59,071 bases of DNA from Ignavibacteriaceae bacterium. GTDB lineage: Bacteria > Bacteroidota > Ignavibacteria > Ignavibacteriales > Ignavibacteriaceae. Shown piece after piece: positions 25,575-34,631 of the stretch. Position 1 is the stretch's first letter. Every line of letters begins with the position of its first letter. The notes under the pieces are model-generated. The model did not search any database. It had not been told where the DNA came from and saw nothing but the letters and a program-made list of their open reading frames with translations. The position numbers and the translations under genes were made by a program. The stretch is from positions 1 through 59,071 of the forward strand of contig JACZKK010000076.1 of NCBI GenBank assembly GCA_014860115.1. Direction: 5' to 3'.

Positions 25575-27245
25575 TCATTCATCTTCTGAAGCAAGTACAG
25601 CCAACAGCCAATTATCGGGATCAAGCTTAATACTTTCAAGCATTACTGTTGCTGATATTTCAAGAAGCGTATCTTTGCTTACAATCTCGTAACGATAACT
25701 TTTTTCAGTCGAATCTTTAAAACTAATATGTATTTCAAACGGGAAATGATATTCCTCATAGTCCTCCTGAATTTGTTCCAATTTAATTCTTAGTAAATAA
25801 TCTTCACCTGACATAATTGTTTCTGTTTTGTATTCAAGTTCAATCTGTCCTTTGCCATGCACCCACTGCTCGAAAAATTTATCCAGATTTTTTCCTGAAA
25901 CTTCTTCACAAATAATTTTAAAATCGTTTGTTGAAGCATTTGAATATTTGTAAGTCTCGTAATAGGTCCTTAGAATATTAAAGAAAGTTGAATCACCAAC
26001 TTCCCATCTCAACATATGCAGAACCCACGCACCTTTATCATACATTGTCCTTGTAAAGAGGAATGGTCCCGGTTCAGCCAATGAACCTGAAAAGTTGCTG
26101 CTGTATTTGCTAAGCATCGTTGATTGAAGCGCTTCTTTTCCTGAAATCGCTTCATAGTATAACGCTTCACAGTAGGTTGCAAAACCTTCATTAAGCCAGA
26201 TATCTTTCCAGGATTTTGGGCCAACTGCATTTCCCCACCATTGATGAGCAAGCTCGTGAACAAAAGTATCTTCAAAAAATTTCTTACCGCCAATCATATT
26301 TGATGAGACGCCGGTAATAGTCTGATGTTCCATTGCACCTGCATACCATAAAAATTCTGCAACACCATATTTTTCTTTAATGAAAGGATACTCACCGAAC
26401 ATTTGTGAAAAAACTTCTAACATTTTAACTTGAGTTGAGAAATCTACCTTTGCTTTTTCAAGTTTATCGGGAAGAACATAAAACTGTACACTCATAGTAT
26501 CGAGTCCATCTAAAGAGATGTACTCATCGGAGAAATACTCATAATCTGAAGAATAAATTGCAACTAAGTAGGTTGATATTGGGTATTCAGTCCTCCAGCG
26601 ATACGTTCTTCTTTCTCCATCCGTCACAACATCAACTAAAACTCCATTAGAAATTGAAACCATATCTGAATCATTTATGATGCTGATTTCAAGCATTGTT
26701 TTATCGAAGGGAATATCGTTGCAGGGAAACCAGGAAGAAGCATAATTCGGTTCACTTAAATTATAAACCAGCGAAGTTCCATTTCTTTTTCCAAAAACAA
26801 AACCTTCAAGCCCGGCTTTTTTTGGCGTGCCTTGATAATCAACTTCTATTTTGAATTCACTACCGGAAAATGAATTAATCGGAATGGATAACCTGTAGCC
26901 TTCATTTTCATACTCAGTTGATACATCATTCAACAGTATACTTTTTATTTCGAAATTATCATAAAAATTCAAATCAATTGATTCTATGGTCGAATCTAAA
27001 ACTTTGCCAGTTAGGATTGCCTTAGCAACAAACATTTTCTGTTCAGGATAAAGGTCAAAAGACAGATCATATTTGTATATATCAATCTTCCTTTGATTGC
27101 CAGTTATGTAATCATCATCCAGCTTCTGGAAATATGTGTAGATGTAAGTCAGCTTATATAACTGAATTTTATAGTAGACAGCCCCGGGCAGGATTAATAT
27201 TAAAAACACTAAAAAGATTATGAGAAGAATTTTTTTCTTTTTCAT
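25575..27245 (-). CDS. M1-family (gluzincin) metallopeptidase
   Basis: A 556-residue aminopeptidase N-like protein. A Lys-rich start and one hydrophobic segment (ILLIIFLVFLILILPGAV) anchor it in the membrane with the enzyme outside. It has the M1 substrate motif GAMEH, the zinc site HELAHQWWG followed by the third ligand in NEGFA, and the usual N-terminal beta-saddle. Shorter than aminopeptidase N because the large helical C-terminal domain is reduced to a short end. Divergent from glgC, with a 139-bp AT-rich promoter gap. Confidence 0.88.
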   Translation of the reverse strand: MKKKKILLIIFLVFLILILPGAVYYKIQLYKLTYIYTYFQKLDDDYITGNQRKIDIYKYDLSFDLYPEQKMFVAKAILTGKVLDSTIESIDLNFYDNFEIKSILLNDVSTEYENEGYRLSIPINSFSGSEFKIEVDYQGTPKKAGLEGFVFGKRNGTSLVYNLSEPNYASSWFPCNDIPFDKTMLEISIINDSDMVSISNGVLVDVVTDGERRTYRWRTEYPISTYLVAIYSSDYEYFSDEYISLDGLDTMSVQFYVLPDKLEKAKVDFSTQVKMLEVFSQMFGEYPFIKEKYGVAEFLWYAGAMEHQTITGVSSNMIGGKKFFEDTFVHELAHQWWGNAVGPKSWKDIWLNEGFATYCEALYYEAISGKEALQSTMLSKYSSNFSGSLAEPGPFLFTRTMYDKGAWVLHMLRWEVGDSTFFNILRTYYETYKYSNASTNDFKIICEEVSGKNLDKFFEQWVHGKGQIELEYKTETIMSGEDYLLRIKLEQIQEDYEEYHFPFEIHISFKDSTEKSYRYEIVSKDTLLEISATVMLESIKLDPDNWLLAVLASEDE

Positions 27246-27384
27246 TTGCGTAAGTCAACGAAATTGTAGCTTGAAAAGAGAATAATCATCACTCTAAATT
27301 TACAACTTTTAATAATTAACCATTTCTTAAATTGTCAATGAAATCATATTTATATATTTTTGAAGTGAAATTAAAGGAGAGAAA

Positions 27385-28638
27385 ATGTCCGTTCACGGTT
27401 CATCAATATTAAGAGATACAATTACAATGCTGCTGGCTGGAGGCCAGGGCGAAAGACTTTATCCTCTGACAAAAGTTAGAAGTAAACCTGCTGTTTCTTT
27501 CGGAGGTAAATACAGGATAATTGATTTTGCACTTTCGAATTGCCTCAACTCCGAGCTAAGGAGAATTTATGTGCTTACTCAATATAAATCCGATTCATTG
27601 AACCAGCACATATTCGAAGCATGGAGCATTTTCAATCCCGAGCTTGGAGAATTTATTTATTCTATTCCTCCCCAAAGGAAACTTAACAACGATTGGTACC
27701 TCGGAACTGCGAACGCTATCTACCAGAATATGAATTTATTTTCATCTGATAGAAAAGCAAAGCTGGTGCTCATTTTAAGCGGCGATCATATTTACAAAAT
27801 GGACTACCTGAAACTGCTTCAATATAACACTGATAAAAAAGCACATTTATCCATGGCCTGCATTGAAGTGCCAAAAGATGAGGCAACAAGGTTCGGAATT
27901 GTCAGTGTCAACTCAGAATATAAAGTTGATTCATTCATAGAAAAACCAAAAGATCCTCCGCTAATTCCTGATAACCCTAAGTATTCTTTCGTTAATATGG
28001 GAATTTATGTTTTCGATGCAATTGCTTTAAGGGAAGTATTTACTGAAATGGAGGAAAAACATATTTCGGCAAATGATTTTGGTCAGGATGTAATTCCTTA
28101 TATGGTAATGACCGGTAGAGATGTTTACGCTTATAAGTTTGTTGATGAAAATAAAAAATCACAGCCATACTGGAAGGATATTGGAACAATAGACAGTTAC
28201 TATTCTGCAAGTATGAATTTACTGAGTGTGTCCCCTGATTTTAATATGTACGATGCTGAATGGTATATCAGAGGATATCAGTATCAATTTCCGCCTGCAA
28301 AAACTGTATCGCATGAAGGCGAACGTGTTGGTCGTAGCCTGAATTCATTAGTATGCGACGGTTGTATAATCTCCGGAGGTCTGCTTGAGCGTTCCATTCT
28401 TGGTCCGAATGTACGGGTGAACAGCTATGCTTACGTCACTGATTCAATTATCATGAACAACTGCAACATCGGAAGACACGCTCGGATAAGAAGAGCCATC
28501 ATTGATAAAAACGTTAACGTCCCTGAAGGATACGAAATCGGTTTTGATCTCGAAGGTGACAAGAAAAAATTTACAGTAACTGAAAGCGGTATAGTAGTTA
28601 TCGGTAAGAATGAAGTATTGACTTCAGAAAAGGTATAA
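27385..28638 (+). CDS. glgC: Glucose-1-phosphate adenylyltransferase
   Basis: Makes ADP-glucose for glycogen synthesis. N-terminal nucleotidyl-transferase domain with LLAGGQGERLYPLT (residues 16-29) and SKPAVSFGGKYRIIDFALSN, LSGDHIYKMDY, FIEKPKDPP; C-terminal left-handed beta-helix with SILGPNVRVNS-type hexads. Length 417 is typical. The ATG has a good AAAGGAG site. No other glycogen gene is adjacent, so it is apparently transcribed alone; a hairpin 80-105 bases after the stop may end the transcript. Confidence 0.94.
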   Translation: MSVHGSSILRDTITMLLAGGQGERLYPLTKVRSKPAVSFGGKYRIIDFALSNCLNSELRRIYVLTQYKSDSLNQHIFEAWSIFNPELGEFIYSIPPQRKLNNDWYLGTANAIYQNMNLFSSDRKAKLVLILSGDHIYKMDYLKLLQYNTDKKAHLSMACIEVPKDEATRFGIVSVNSEYKVDSFIEKPKDPPLIPDNPKYSFVNMGIYVFDAIALREVFTEMEEKHISANDFGQDVIPYMVMTGRDVYAYKFVDENKKSQPYWKDIGTIDSYYSASMNLLSVSPDFNMYDAEWYIRGYQYQFPPAKTVSHEGERVGRSLNSLVCDGCIISGGLLERSILGPNVRVNSYAYVTDSIIMNNCNIGRHARIRRAIIDKNVNVPEGYEIGFDLEGDKKKFTVTESGIVVIGKNEVLTSEKV

Positions 28639-28720
28639 CTGCAGAATCGGCTGGATGAGTACTTACAGTAGTATCCACTAAAAAAATATTAATGTTATAA
28701 CTACATTGAACTCATCCCCA

Positions 28721-28743
28721 CCCTTCTCTTTCAAAGAGAAGGG
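28721..28743. repeat. GC-rich hairpin downstream of glgC (possible terminator)
   Basis: CCCTTCTCTTT / AAAGAGAAGGG with a one-base centre, followed by CTTATTT. It could act as the glgC terminator, but it also resembles a dispersed hairpin family in this window (see 49703-49735), so function is uncertain. It lies in the 315-bp gap between glgC and uvrC, which otherwise holds only the hairpin at 28815. Confidence 0.5.
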
Positions 28744-28814
28744 CTTATTTACATCAGGACTTAATGTTTACGTTCGATCGGAACATATTTATATAATGCT
28801 TTAGTGTTAATAAG

Positions 28815-28837
28815 TCTCTCTCTTCTTAAGAGAGAGA
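28815..28837. repeat. Purine/pyrimidine palindrome
   Basis: TCTCTCTCTTCTTAAGAGAG followed by AGA, a near-perfect palindrome around CTTAAG, with a further GAGAGAG run after it. No gene or clear regulatory role; likely a repeat-family member in the glgC-uvrC spacer. Confidence 0.5.
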
Positions 28838-28953
28838 TTAGAGAGAGTTGATGATTTATTATGGATTTTCGCTTCTTTTAATTTTTCAATTGATTTAATC
28901 CTGAAATTTTTCAAGATTCATCCCGTGGTAAAAAATATTTTTAGCATTGATTG

Positions 28954-30780
28954 ATGAATCCTGAACTTCAAAATAAATTATCCAATCTTCCTTCTAAGCC
29001 GGGAGTTTATCAATTCTTTAACGATAAGAAAAAAGTAATCTATGTAGGTAAAGCAAATAACATCCGCAGCCGTGTAAAAAGTTATTTCCATTCAAAGAAT
29101 CCCAACGCAAAAACTGAAGCACTGGTAAGCAAAATTTCTGACTTTGAGTTGGTAGTCACTGATTCAGAAGTAGAAGCATTGGTGCTTGAAAACAATCTCA
29201 TCAAAGAACTTAAACCCAGATACAATGTAAACTTAAAGGATGATAAATCCTTCCCTTTCATCAAAGTAACGAATGAACCTTACCCGAGAATTTTTTCGAC
29301 TAGAAGAGTAGTTCGCGATGGGTCAAAATATTTTGGTCCTTATACGAGTGTTAAAAATATGAAGTCGGCTTTGAGAATGATTAACCAGGTTTTCAAAATA
29401 AGAAGCTGCAAGTTTGATATTAATGATAACTCAATCGCAAAGAAAAAATTTAAAGTCTGTCTTGATTATCACATTAAAAAATGCGACGGTCCCTGCGAAG
29501 GACTTGTAAGCGAAATAGATTACAACGATATGGTTGATGAAGTTGTAAAAGTAATTCGCGGAAGAACTGATGACTTAATAAAAGATCTCGATAAAAAAAT
29601 GAAATCAGCTTCAGTAAATATGGAATTTGAAAAAGCTGCTGAGATTAGAGATAAAATTGATCAGCTTCGAATTATTTCTTCCAAACAAAAAGTAGTCAGC
29701 AATGATTTTGAGGACAGAGATGTAATTTCGATTGCTTTTGAAGATAAAGATTCTGCCTGCTCTGTCTTCAACATTCGTTCAGGCAAACTTGTTGGTAAAA
29801 AACAGCTTCGTTTAAGTTTGAATGGCGGTGAAGAATTAGAAGAAATTTATAATTCAGCAGTTAAATTTTACTATGGAGATCACGTTGAAATCCCAAAAGA
29901 GATTTTGATTGAAGTTGAGCCACTAGAAAAAGAACTGCTTGAAGAGTGGCTGAATCAAAGAGCAGAAAAAAAAGTAAAGATATTTATTCCGCAGAGAGGT
30001 GAACTTAAAGCGCTTGTAATGATGTGCAAAGAAAATGCAAATCTTCAATTAAAAGAAATTCAATTACAGAAAATGAAGAAAGAAGGAAATGTACCATTTT
30101 CACTTTCGGCATTACAGAGAGATTTGCGATTAAAAATTCTTCCGAGAAGAATTGAGTGTTTCGATATTTCAAATATTCAGGGATCGGATTCTGTTGCAAG
30201 TATGGTTGTATTTGTTGACGGCAAACCGAAGAAAAGTGAATACAAAAAATTCATTATAAAAGAAGTTGATGGCCCTGATGACTTTGCTAGTATGCAGGAA
30301 GTTATTCAAAGAAGATACACACGATTGCTTGCTAGCAACGAACCACTTCCTGAATTAATTATGGTCGATGGCGGCAAAGGACAACTATCAAGTGCGTGTG
30401 AAATATTAGACAGTCTCGGAATAAAACAATACAATATTATCGGTCTCGCAAAGAGACTTGAAGAAGTATTCTTTCCTGAAAATTCAGAACCAGAATCAAT
30501 TCCAAAAACTTCATCGGGATTAAAGCTTTTACAGCAAATAAGAGATGAAGCGCATCGTTTTGCAATAACTTTCCACAGACAAAGAAGATCAAAAAGAACA
30601 ATAACGACAGAACTGACAGAGATAAAAGGAATCGGAAAAGCAACGGCATATCAGTTGCTCTCGGAGCTGGGCAGTGTTGAAAAAATTAAAAATTCTAACA
30701 CTGAATCTTTATCAAAAATAATAGGAAATAAGAAAGCCCAACTTGTCAGAGAGTACTTCAACAATGAAAAGAACGAATAA
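28954..30780 (+). CDS. uvrC: Excinuclease ABC subunit C
   Basis: Dual-incision nuclease of nucleotide excision repair. In order: GIY-YIG domain (PGVYQFFND .. VIYVGKA, residues about 14-90), a Cys-rich stretch (CKFDIND.. CLDYHIKKCDGPCEG), a UVR motif (FEKAAEIRDKIDQL), the RNase H-like second nuclease (ECFDISNIQGSDSVASMV and MVDGGKGQL with its Asp residues) and C-terminal helix-hairpin-helix (IKGIGKATAYQLL). ATG at 28954 is preferred over the TTG just before it. Overlaps the next gene by 17 bases. Confidence 0.95.
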   Translation: MNPELQNKLSNLPSKPGVYQFFNDKKKVIYVGKANNIRSRVKSYFHSKNPNAKTEALVSKISDFELVVTDSEVEALVLENNLIKELKPRYNVNLKDDKSFPFIKVTNEPYPRIFSTRRVVRDGSKYFGPYTSVKNMKSALRMINQVFKIRSCKFDINDNSIAKKKFKVCLDYHIKKCDGPCEGLVSEIDYNDMVDEVVKVIRGRTDDLIKDLDKKMKSASVNMEFEKAAEIRDKIDQLRIISSKQKVVSNDFEDRDVISIAFEDKDSACSVFNIRSGKLVGKKQLRLSLNGGEELEEIYNSAVKFYYGDHVEIPKEILIEVEPLEKELLEEWLNQRAEKKVKIFIPQRGELKALVMMCKENANLQLKEIQLQKMKKEGNVPFSLSALQRDLRLKILPRRIECFDISNIQGSDSVASMVVFVDGKPKKSEYKKFIIKEVDGPDDFASMQEVIQRRYTRLLASNEPLPELIMVDGGKGQLSSACEILDSLGIKQYNIIGLAKRLEEVFFPENSEPESIPKTSSGLKLLQQIRDEAHRFAITFHRQRRSKRTITTELTEIKGIGKATAYQLLSELGSVEKIKNSNTESLSKIIGNKKAQLVREYFNNEKNE

Positions 30781-31651
30781 GATTTTTTTAACGTCAATAG
30801 TTTTAACGGCAATAATCTTTTTTAACAGCGCCTACTTAAATAAAAGCACATCAGAACTTTCACCAAAAGAATTTGATTATTCATTTCATCCATTCGCCGG
30901 ATATGATTTTAAACTACTGCGCGATACTGTTTACACAAACAAAGATCATTACATCGAAGTAAATCTTTCGACTCAGCAAGCAACACTTTTTTCAAGAGAT
31001 GGAAGTGAATTCCATTTTCCTATTTCTTCCGGTACAAAACGGGTTGAAAAAGGAATGGAAACAAGCACAGGGTTATTTGCAATCCAATGGAAAGCAAAAA
31101 AACAATATTCAGTTCAGTTTGACAGCACAGTTATGCTGAACTGGATGGGCTTTAATAATGGAATTGGTTTCCACGCATTGCTTGGAAAAAGTTATTACAA
31201 ATATCTTGGCAAGAAAAATGTTTCTCACGGATGTGTGAGAGTATCCAGGGAAGATGCACAAATCGTTTATGAAAAAGTTGAAAAAGGAACGCCGGTTCTT
31301 GTGCATAAAGGAAACAATGCGATTAAGATAGCTTTCACCAGTGAGGGCGAAAGCTATAATCAATATTCTTACAAGGATACTTACAATCTGTTAAAAGATA
31401 GATATCAGAAAATTTACGATGGTGATTACCTGATTTCTTCCAATGAAAAAATTCTCGTGGATGAAAATAATATTCATTCGAGTGGTCTGCCGATTGGTAA
31501 CTCAGAATTAATTCCGACAAAACAAAATATTAAACCATCAACTTTGTGGGTTGATAATACTCTTCCAGAACGTGAAAAGCTGAACGAGATTTTAAAAGGA
31601 AGAGAAAAGTCGAAGCTCACCTACAATACATTTCTTGATTCCAGAAATTAA
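30764..31651 (+). CDS. L,D-transpeptidase (YkuD/ErfK type)
   Basis: A 295-residue envelope enzyme with an N-terminal membrane/signal segment (IFLTSIVLTAIIFFNSAYL) and a YkuD domain. The catalytic signature is GFHALLG followed by SHGCVRV, with the nucleophile Cys. Family members form 3-3 peptidoglycan cross-links or attach lipoproteins. ATG at 30764 inside the end of uvrC is preferred to the earlier TTG because it begins the signal segment (MKRTNK). The C-terminal 100 residues have no recognised domain. Confidence 0.85.
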   Translation: MKRTNKIFLTSIVLTAIIFFNSAYLNKSTSELSPKEFDYSFHPFAGYDFKLLRDTVYTNKDHYIEVNLSTQQATLFSRDGSEFHFPISSGTKRVEKGMETSTGLFAIQWKAKKQYSVQFDSTVMLNWMGFNNGIGFHALLGKSYYKYLGKKNVSHGCVRVSREDAQIVYEKVEKGTPVLVHKGNNAIKIAFTSEGESYNQYSYKDTYNLLKDRYQKIYDGDYLISSNEKILVDENNIHSSGLPIGNSELIPTKQNIKPSTLWVDNTLPEREKLNEILKGREKSKLTYNTFLDSRN

Positions 31652-31686
31652 GGACTTTCGCTGACCCTATACTCCTTAATCTTACA

Positions 31687-31709
31687 GGGACAGGTCGTAA
31701 CCTGTCTCT
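31687..31709. repeat. Small hairpin GGGACAGGT / ACCTGTCTC
   Basis: Nine-pair stem (one G-T pair) with a CGTA loop, 36 bases after the L,D-transpeptidase stop. It has no T run. It probably belongs to the same class of mobile palindromes as the REP units that follow. Confidence 0.5.
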
Positions 31710-31729
31710 ACTATTCACAAACTGAACAT

Positions 31730-31894
31730 TGTATGGATTGGTCTCCCGATCGATCTGTTACCAAAAATAAAACATAAATTCGGAACGGATGGGAATCCGT
31801 TCCCTACATCAATCAATTTTTTTTGAAATTTGTAGGGATTGGTCTCACGACAAATCCGTTACTAAAAAGAAAACATTACATCGGAGCGGAGGGA
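31730..31894. repeat. REP array left of the transposase (one full 79-bp unit, one truncated)
   Basis: Unit 1 (31730-31808) starts TGTATGGA (TGTAGGGA in other copies) and ends TCCCTACA. Inside are two hairpins: a GATCGATC-type stem, and GGAACGGAT-GGGA-ATCCGTTCC. A 22-base T-rich spacer leads to unit 2 (31831 to about 31894), which has changes in its first hairpin and stops before the terminal TCCCTACA. Together with the right-hand array these flank the RAYT gene. Confidence 0.85.
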
Positions 31895-31930
31895 GTTTGG
31901 ATTTAAATTCCACATTTGAGGAATAATTGT

Positions 31931-32422
31931 TCACATCATCAAATTATCCGGGTTGACTTTTTCTAATTCCCATTTTAATGGATTCTCATCAATGTATTTT
32001 CTTATTTGAAATAATTCTTTTTCGTTTCTTATAATTCTATCAAAGAATGATTTCTGCCATTCAAATTCATTGGGATTAGTGAGATTCTCACGGATTTTCT
32101 TTGTACAATATGATTTAAATTTACCAATTATATTTGATAGTGAATGATTTTTACCTCTCAAACCGTTGTCAAGAATTAAAATCAAATGAAGATGATCGGG
32201 CATAATCACATAATAATCAATTTCGACACTATAAAAATCTGATAGAGTTTTTAAGATTTGGTCTACAATTAAACCATATTTGGAAAGTACGATATTTGAA
32301 TTAACAACTCGCGAAAAGAATTCTCTTCGATTCTTAATACAAATAGTTACGAAATAAAATCCATATTTAGAATAATCATATTCTTTTAATCGGGTTCTTT
32401 TTCTTTTAGGAAGTTTATTCAT
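31931..32422 (-). CDS. REP-associated tyrosine transposase (RAYT, Y1/IS200-like)
   Basis: A 163-residue HUH single-strand transposase: YDYSKYGFYFVTICIKNR (first strand), the HUH motif MPDHLHLIL (H77, H79) and catalytic Y143 in RKYIDENPLKW. The KSFFDRIIRNEKEL segment is typical of RAYTs, domesticated relatives of IS200/IS605 that act on REP palindromes. It is intact. It sits between two arrays of the same palindromic unit, as RAYT genes do. Base composition does not differ visibly from its neighbours. Confidence 0.93.
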   Translation of the reverse strand: MNKLPKRKRTRLKEYDYSKYGFYFVTICIKNRREFFSRVVNSNIVLSKYGLIVDQILKTLSDFYSVEIDYYVIMPDHLHLILILDNGLRGKNHSLSNIIGKFKSYCTKKIRENLTNPNEFEWQKSFFDRIIRNEKELFQIRKYIDENPLKWELEKVNPDNLMM

Positions 32423-32519
32423 TGAATAAAAAATCAGTTCTTTAAATTAAAAGAAACATTTTAATATTTTTATTAATAATACGGTTCGGACAAAGTCTAC
32501 ATACATATCCAATAAAATC

Positions 32520-32902
32520 TGTAGGAATCAATTTCCTCACTGATATGCCTGTAAATATAAAATTATATTACGGAACGAATAGGAATATATTTCCTACATT
32601 GCTTGAAATTTGTAGGGATCGATCTCCCGATCGATCCGTTATCAAAAATAAAACATAAATTCGGAACGGATGGGAATCCGTTCCCTACATCAATCATTTT
32701 TTTTTGAAATTTGTAGGGATTGGTCTCCCGATCGATCCGTTACTAAAAATAAAACATAAATTCGGAACGGATGGGAATCCGCTCCCTACATCAATCAATT
32801 TTTTTTGAAATTTGTAGGGATTGGTCTCCCGACCAATCCGCCATCAATAAATCAGAACGGACAGCCTGCCTGTCGGCAAAGGCAAGGAGTCCGTTCCCTA
32901 CA
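32520..32902. repeat. REP array right of the transposase (four 79-bp units, 101-bp period)
   Basis: Units at 32520-32598 (diverged), 32611-32689, 32712-32790 and 32813-32902. The middle two are almost identical and separated by a conserved 22-base spacer, giving a 101-bp period. Each unit is bounded by TGTAGGGA and TCCCTACA and holds two hairpins. The last unit is lengthened by an inserted, altered copy of the 20-bp dispersed palindrome (about 32863-32884). These fill most of the 687-bp gap between the transposase and the next gene; the rest (32903-33109) shows only a small CTCCTAAAGGAG palindrome and the leader of the following gene. Confidence 0.9.
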
Positions 32903-33109
32903 TAAATTTTATTTTTTTACTTGCCGGATATGAAGAGTTGCTTGTGCGGTAATTATATTTTTTGCACATTGATTTTAAATTGTTCTGCCCCTTTGGAGAA
33001 ACGTGTGGACTGCGGTTCTCTTTTCTTCTTTCCGGAATGTTGTGCTTCTCCTAAAGGAGTAATGTAGATAAATAATCAACTATTACTCGCACAAACCCAG
33101 GGAGGTCTT

Positions 33110-34492
33110 ATGAAATTCTTTTCTTCTTTTTTTATTCTTTTTACAGTTCTGTTTTGGTCAATGAATTTTTCTGAAATTAAAGCTGATACGGGTACGCCAC
33201 CAATTGTAACTATACTTGATGAAAACTTCGTTGATATCGATCAACTGGTGGTATATGAAGACCAATCATTTATATTATATGGTATTGGTATTGGAGAAAT
33301 ACCATTATACTATTTCTGGTATGAATCAGGCACTTTAATTGGAACAGGAATTATATTTACATATAATTTTTCTGATCCGGGCAATTATACAATTGAGCTT
33401 GAAGTAATTGATGCTAACAACCTTTCTGGTTATGATTATGTAACGGTAACAGTATTACCAGTCACTGCTCCACCCGGAGATATTTGCGGTTATGTTACAC
33501 AAACTGGGGGTTCACCTCTTGCAGGAGTTTCAGTAACACTCCTAGATGTAAGCAGTATACCTTTAGGTGCCCCTGTTCTTACAGATGCAAGCGGCAGTTA
33601 TAGTTTCACCAACCTTGATGCTGGTATTTATTCAGTTTCTATTATGACACCGCTTGGATTTGCAGCATCACCCGGTGAAACGCAGGTTGGAATAGAACCA
33701 AATACTCCCTGCACAGAAGTAAATTTTGAATTAACTCCAACTGTAGTAACAAACAGCTGCAAAGGAATGGGATACTGGAAACATCAATTCAGTGTTTACC
33801 TTACCGGACACGGAAACGCACAGGAAACTGAAGCTGATCTTTATATGTATCTGGATGAGGCTTTCAACCACTTCGGAGTTTTATGTTTGTTTGAAAGTAT
33901 GGGTGATTTCGGATTTGAAGAAGCTCACGCAATACTTTCTGTAAAAGGAAATCGACCAATGGAAAGCAAAGCACGTCAGCATTTGTTCACTTTGCTTTTG
34001 AACTTTGCATCAGGAAGAATTGGCAATGCAACTGTAATAAGTGAAGACGATCGTGATGCTGCTGATGCTGTTACCTATGTAGCTCAGCTAATCCTTGACG
34101 GAGATGCAACCAACGACGAACTTGCAAAAGACATCTGCGAAGAGATAAACAAAGGTCAAATGCTTGAAGCTGGAATAATTCCTGAATCAAACATAGTATA
34201 TAAGCTAAGTCCCGGAGGAAGAGCTCCAAACAATTTTGTTTTGTCTCAGAACTATCCCAATCCGTTTAATCCTTCAACAAAAATAAGCTTTGAAATTCCG
34301 AAGAATGGAGAGGTTTCTTTAAGAGTATTTGATCTTACGGGACGAGAGGTTGCTACTCTTGTTAACGAAAACGTTTCTAAAGGAAGTTATGAAGTTGAAT
34401 TTAATGCAACCAGTTTACCAAGCGGAGTTTATTTCTATCAGTTGAGAGCGGGTTCTTTTGTTGAAACGAAGAAGATGATTTTGATGAAATAA
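33110..34492 (+). CDS. T9SS cargo protein with PKD-like, CnaB-like and GYWKH domains
   Basis: 460 residues: signal peptide (about 1-25), PKD-like Ig domain (about 28-115, ending ANNLSGYDYVTVTV), SdrD/CnaB-like beta domain (about 125-210, GYVTQTGGSPLAGVSVTLLD), a helical domain starting CKGMGYWKHQF (about 218-365), and the sorting domain (from NYPNPFNPSTKI). The helical domain resembles GYWK-type segments seen in other surface proteins, but I know no function. Strong GGGAGG ribosome site before ATG. Its sorting domain is free of the palindromic insertions seen in the other two, making it a useful reference. No enzyme motif is recognised. Confidence 0.8.
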   Translation: MKFFSSFFILFTVLFWSMNFSEIKADTGTPPIVTILDENFVDIDQLVVYEDQSFILYGIGIGEIPLYYFWYESGTLIGTGIIFTYNFSDPGNYTIELEVIDANNLSGYDYVTVTVLPVTAPPGDICGYVTQTGGSPLAGVSVTLLDVSSIPLGAPVLTDASGSYSFTNLDAGIYSVSIMTPLGFAASPGETQVGIEPNTPCTEVNFELTPTVVTNSCKGMGYWKHQFSVYLTGHGNAQETEADLYMYLDEAFNHFGVLCLFESMGDFGFEEAHAILSVKGNRPMESKARQHLFTLLLNFASGRIGNATVISEDDRDAADAVTYVAQLILDGDATNDELAKDICEEINKGQMLEAGIIPESNIVYKLSPGGRAPNNFVLSQNYPNPFNPSTKISFEIPKNGEVSLRVFDLTGREVATLVNENVSKGSYEVEFNATSLPSGVYFYQLRAGSFVETKKMILMK

Positions 34493-34501
34493 TGATTTCA
34501 C

Positions 34502-34535
34502 CTTGTAGGGGCTCAAAATTTTGAACCCCTACAAG
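34502..34535. terminator. Long palindrome / likely terminator between the two T9SS cargo genes
   Basis: 34-base palindrome CTTGTAGGGGCTCAAAA / TTTTGAACCCCTACAAG, only one position mismatched per arm. It starts 10 bases after the stop. There is no T run after it, and its CTTGTAGGG end resembles REP-unit ends, so it may be a repeat that also halts transcription. A degenerate relative lies at 36526-36554. Confidence 0.6.
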
Positions 34536-34631
34536 CCAATTCGAAATTTAATCGATTGTTTTTCAATACTCTTGCCTTCTACAAAAATTTTAACTTAGTT
34601 TGTGATACAAATTTTCATCAGTGAGACCATA

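Noticed and set aside
28721-28743. Definite terminator for glgC
   Set aside because: The stem is good but starts 80 bases after the stop, lacks a proper T run and resembles a mobile hairpin family; kept only as a repeat with possible terminator role.
31730-32902. CRISPR-like array next to a transposase
   Set aside because: The period is about 101 bp with long palindromic units and the 22-bp spacers are nearly the same in each repeat. No cas genes are present. This is a REP array.
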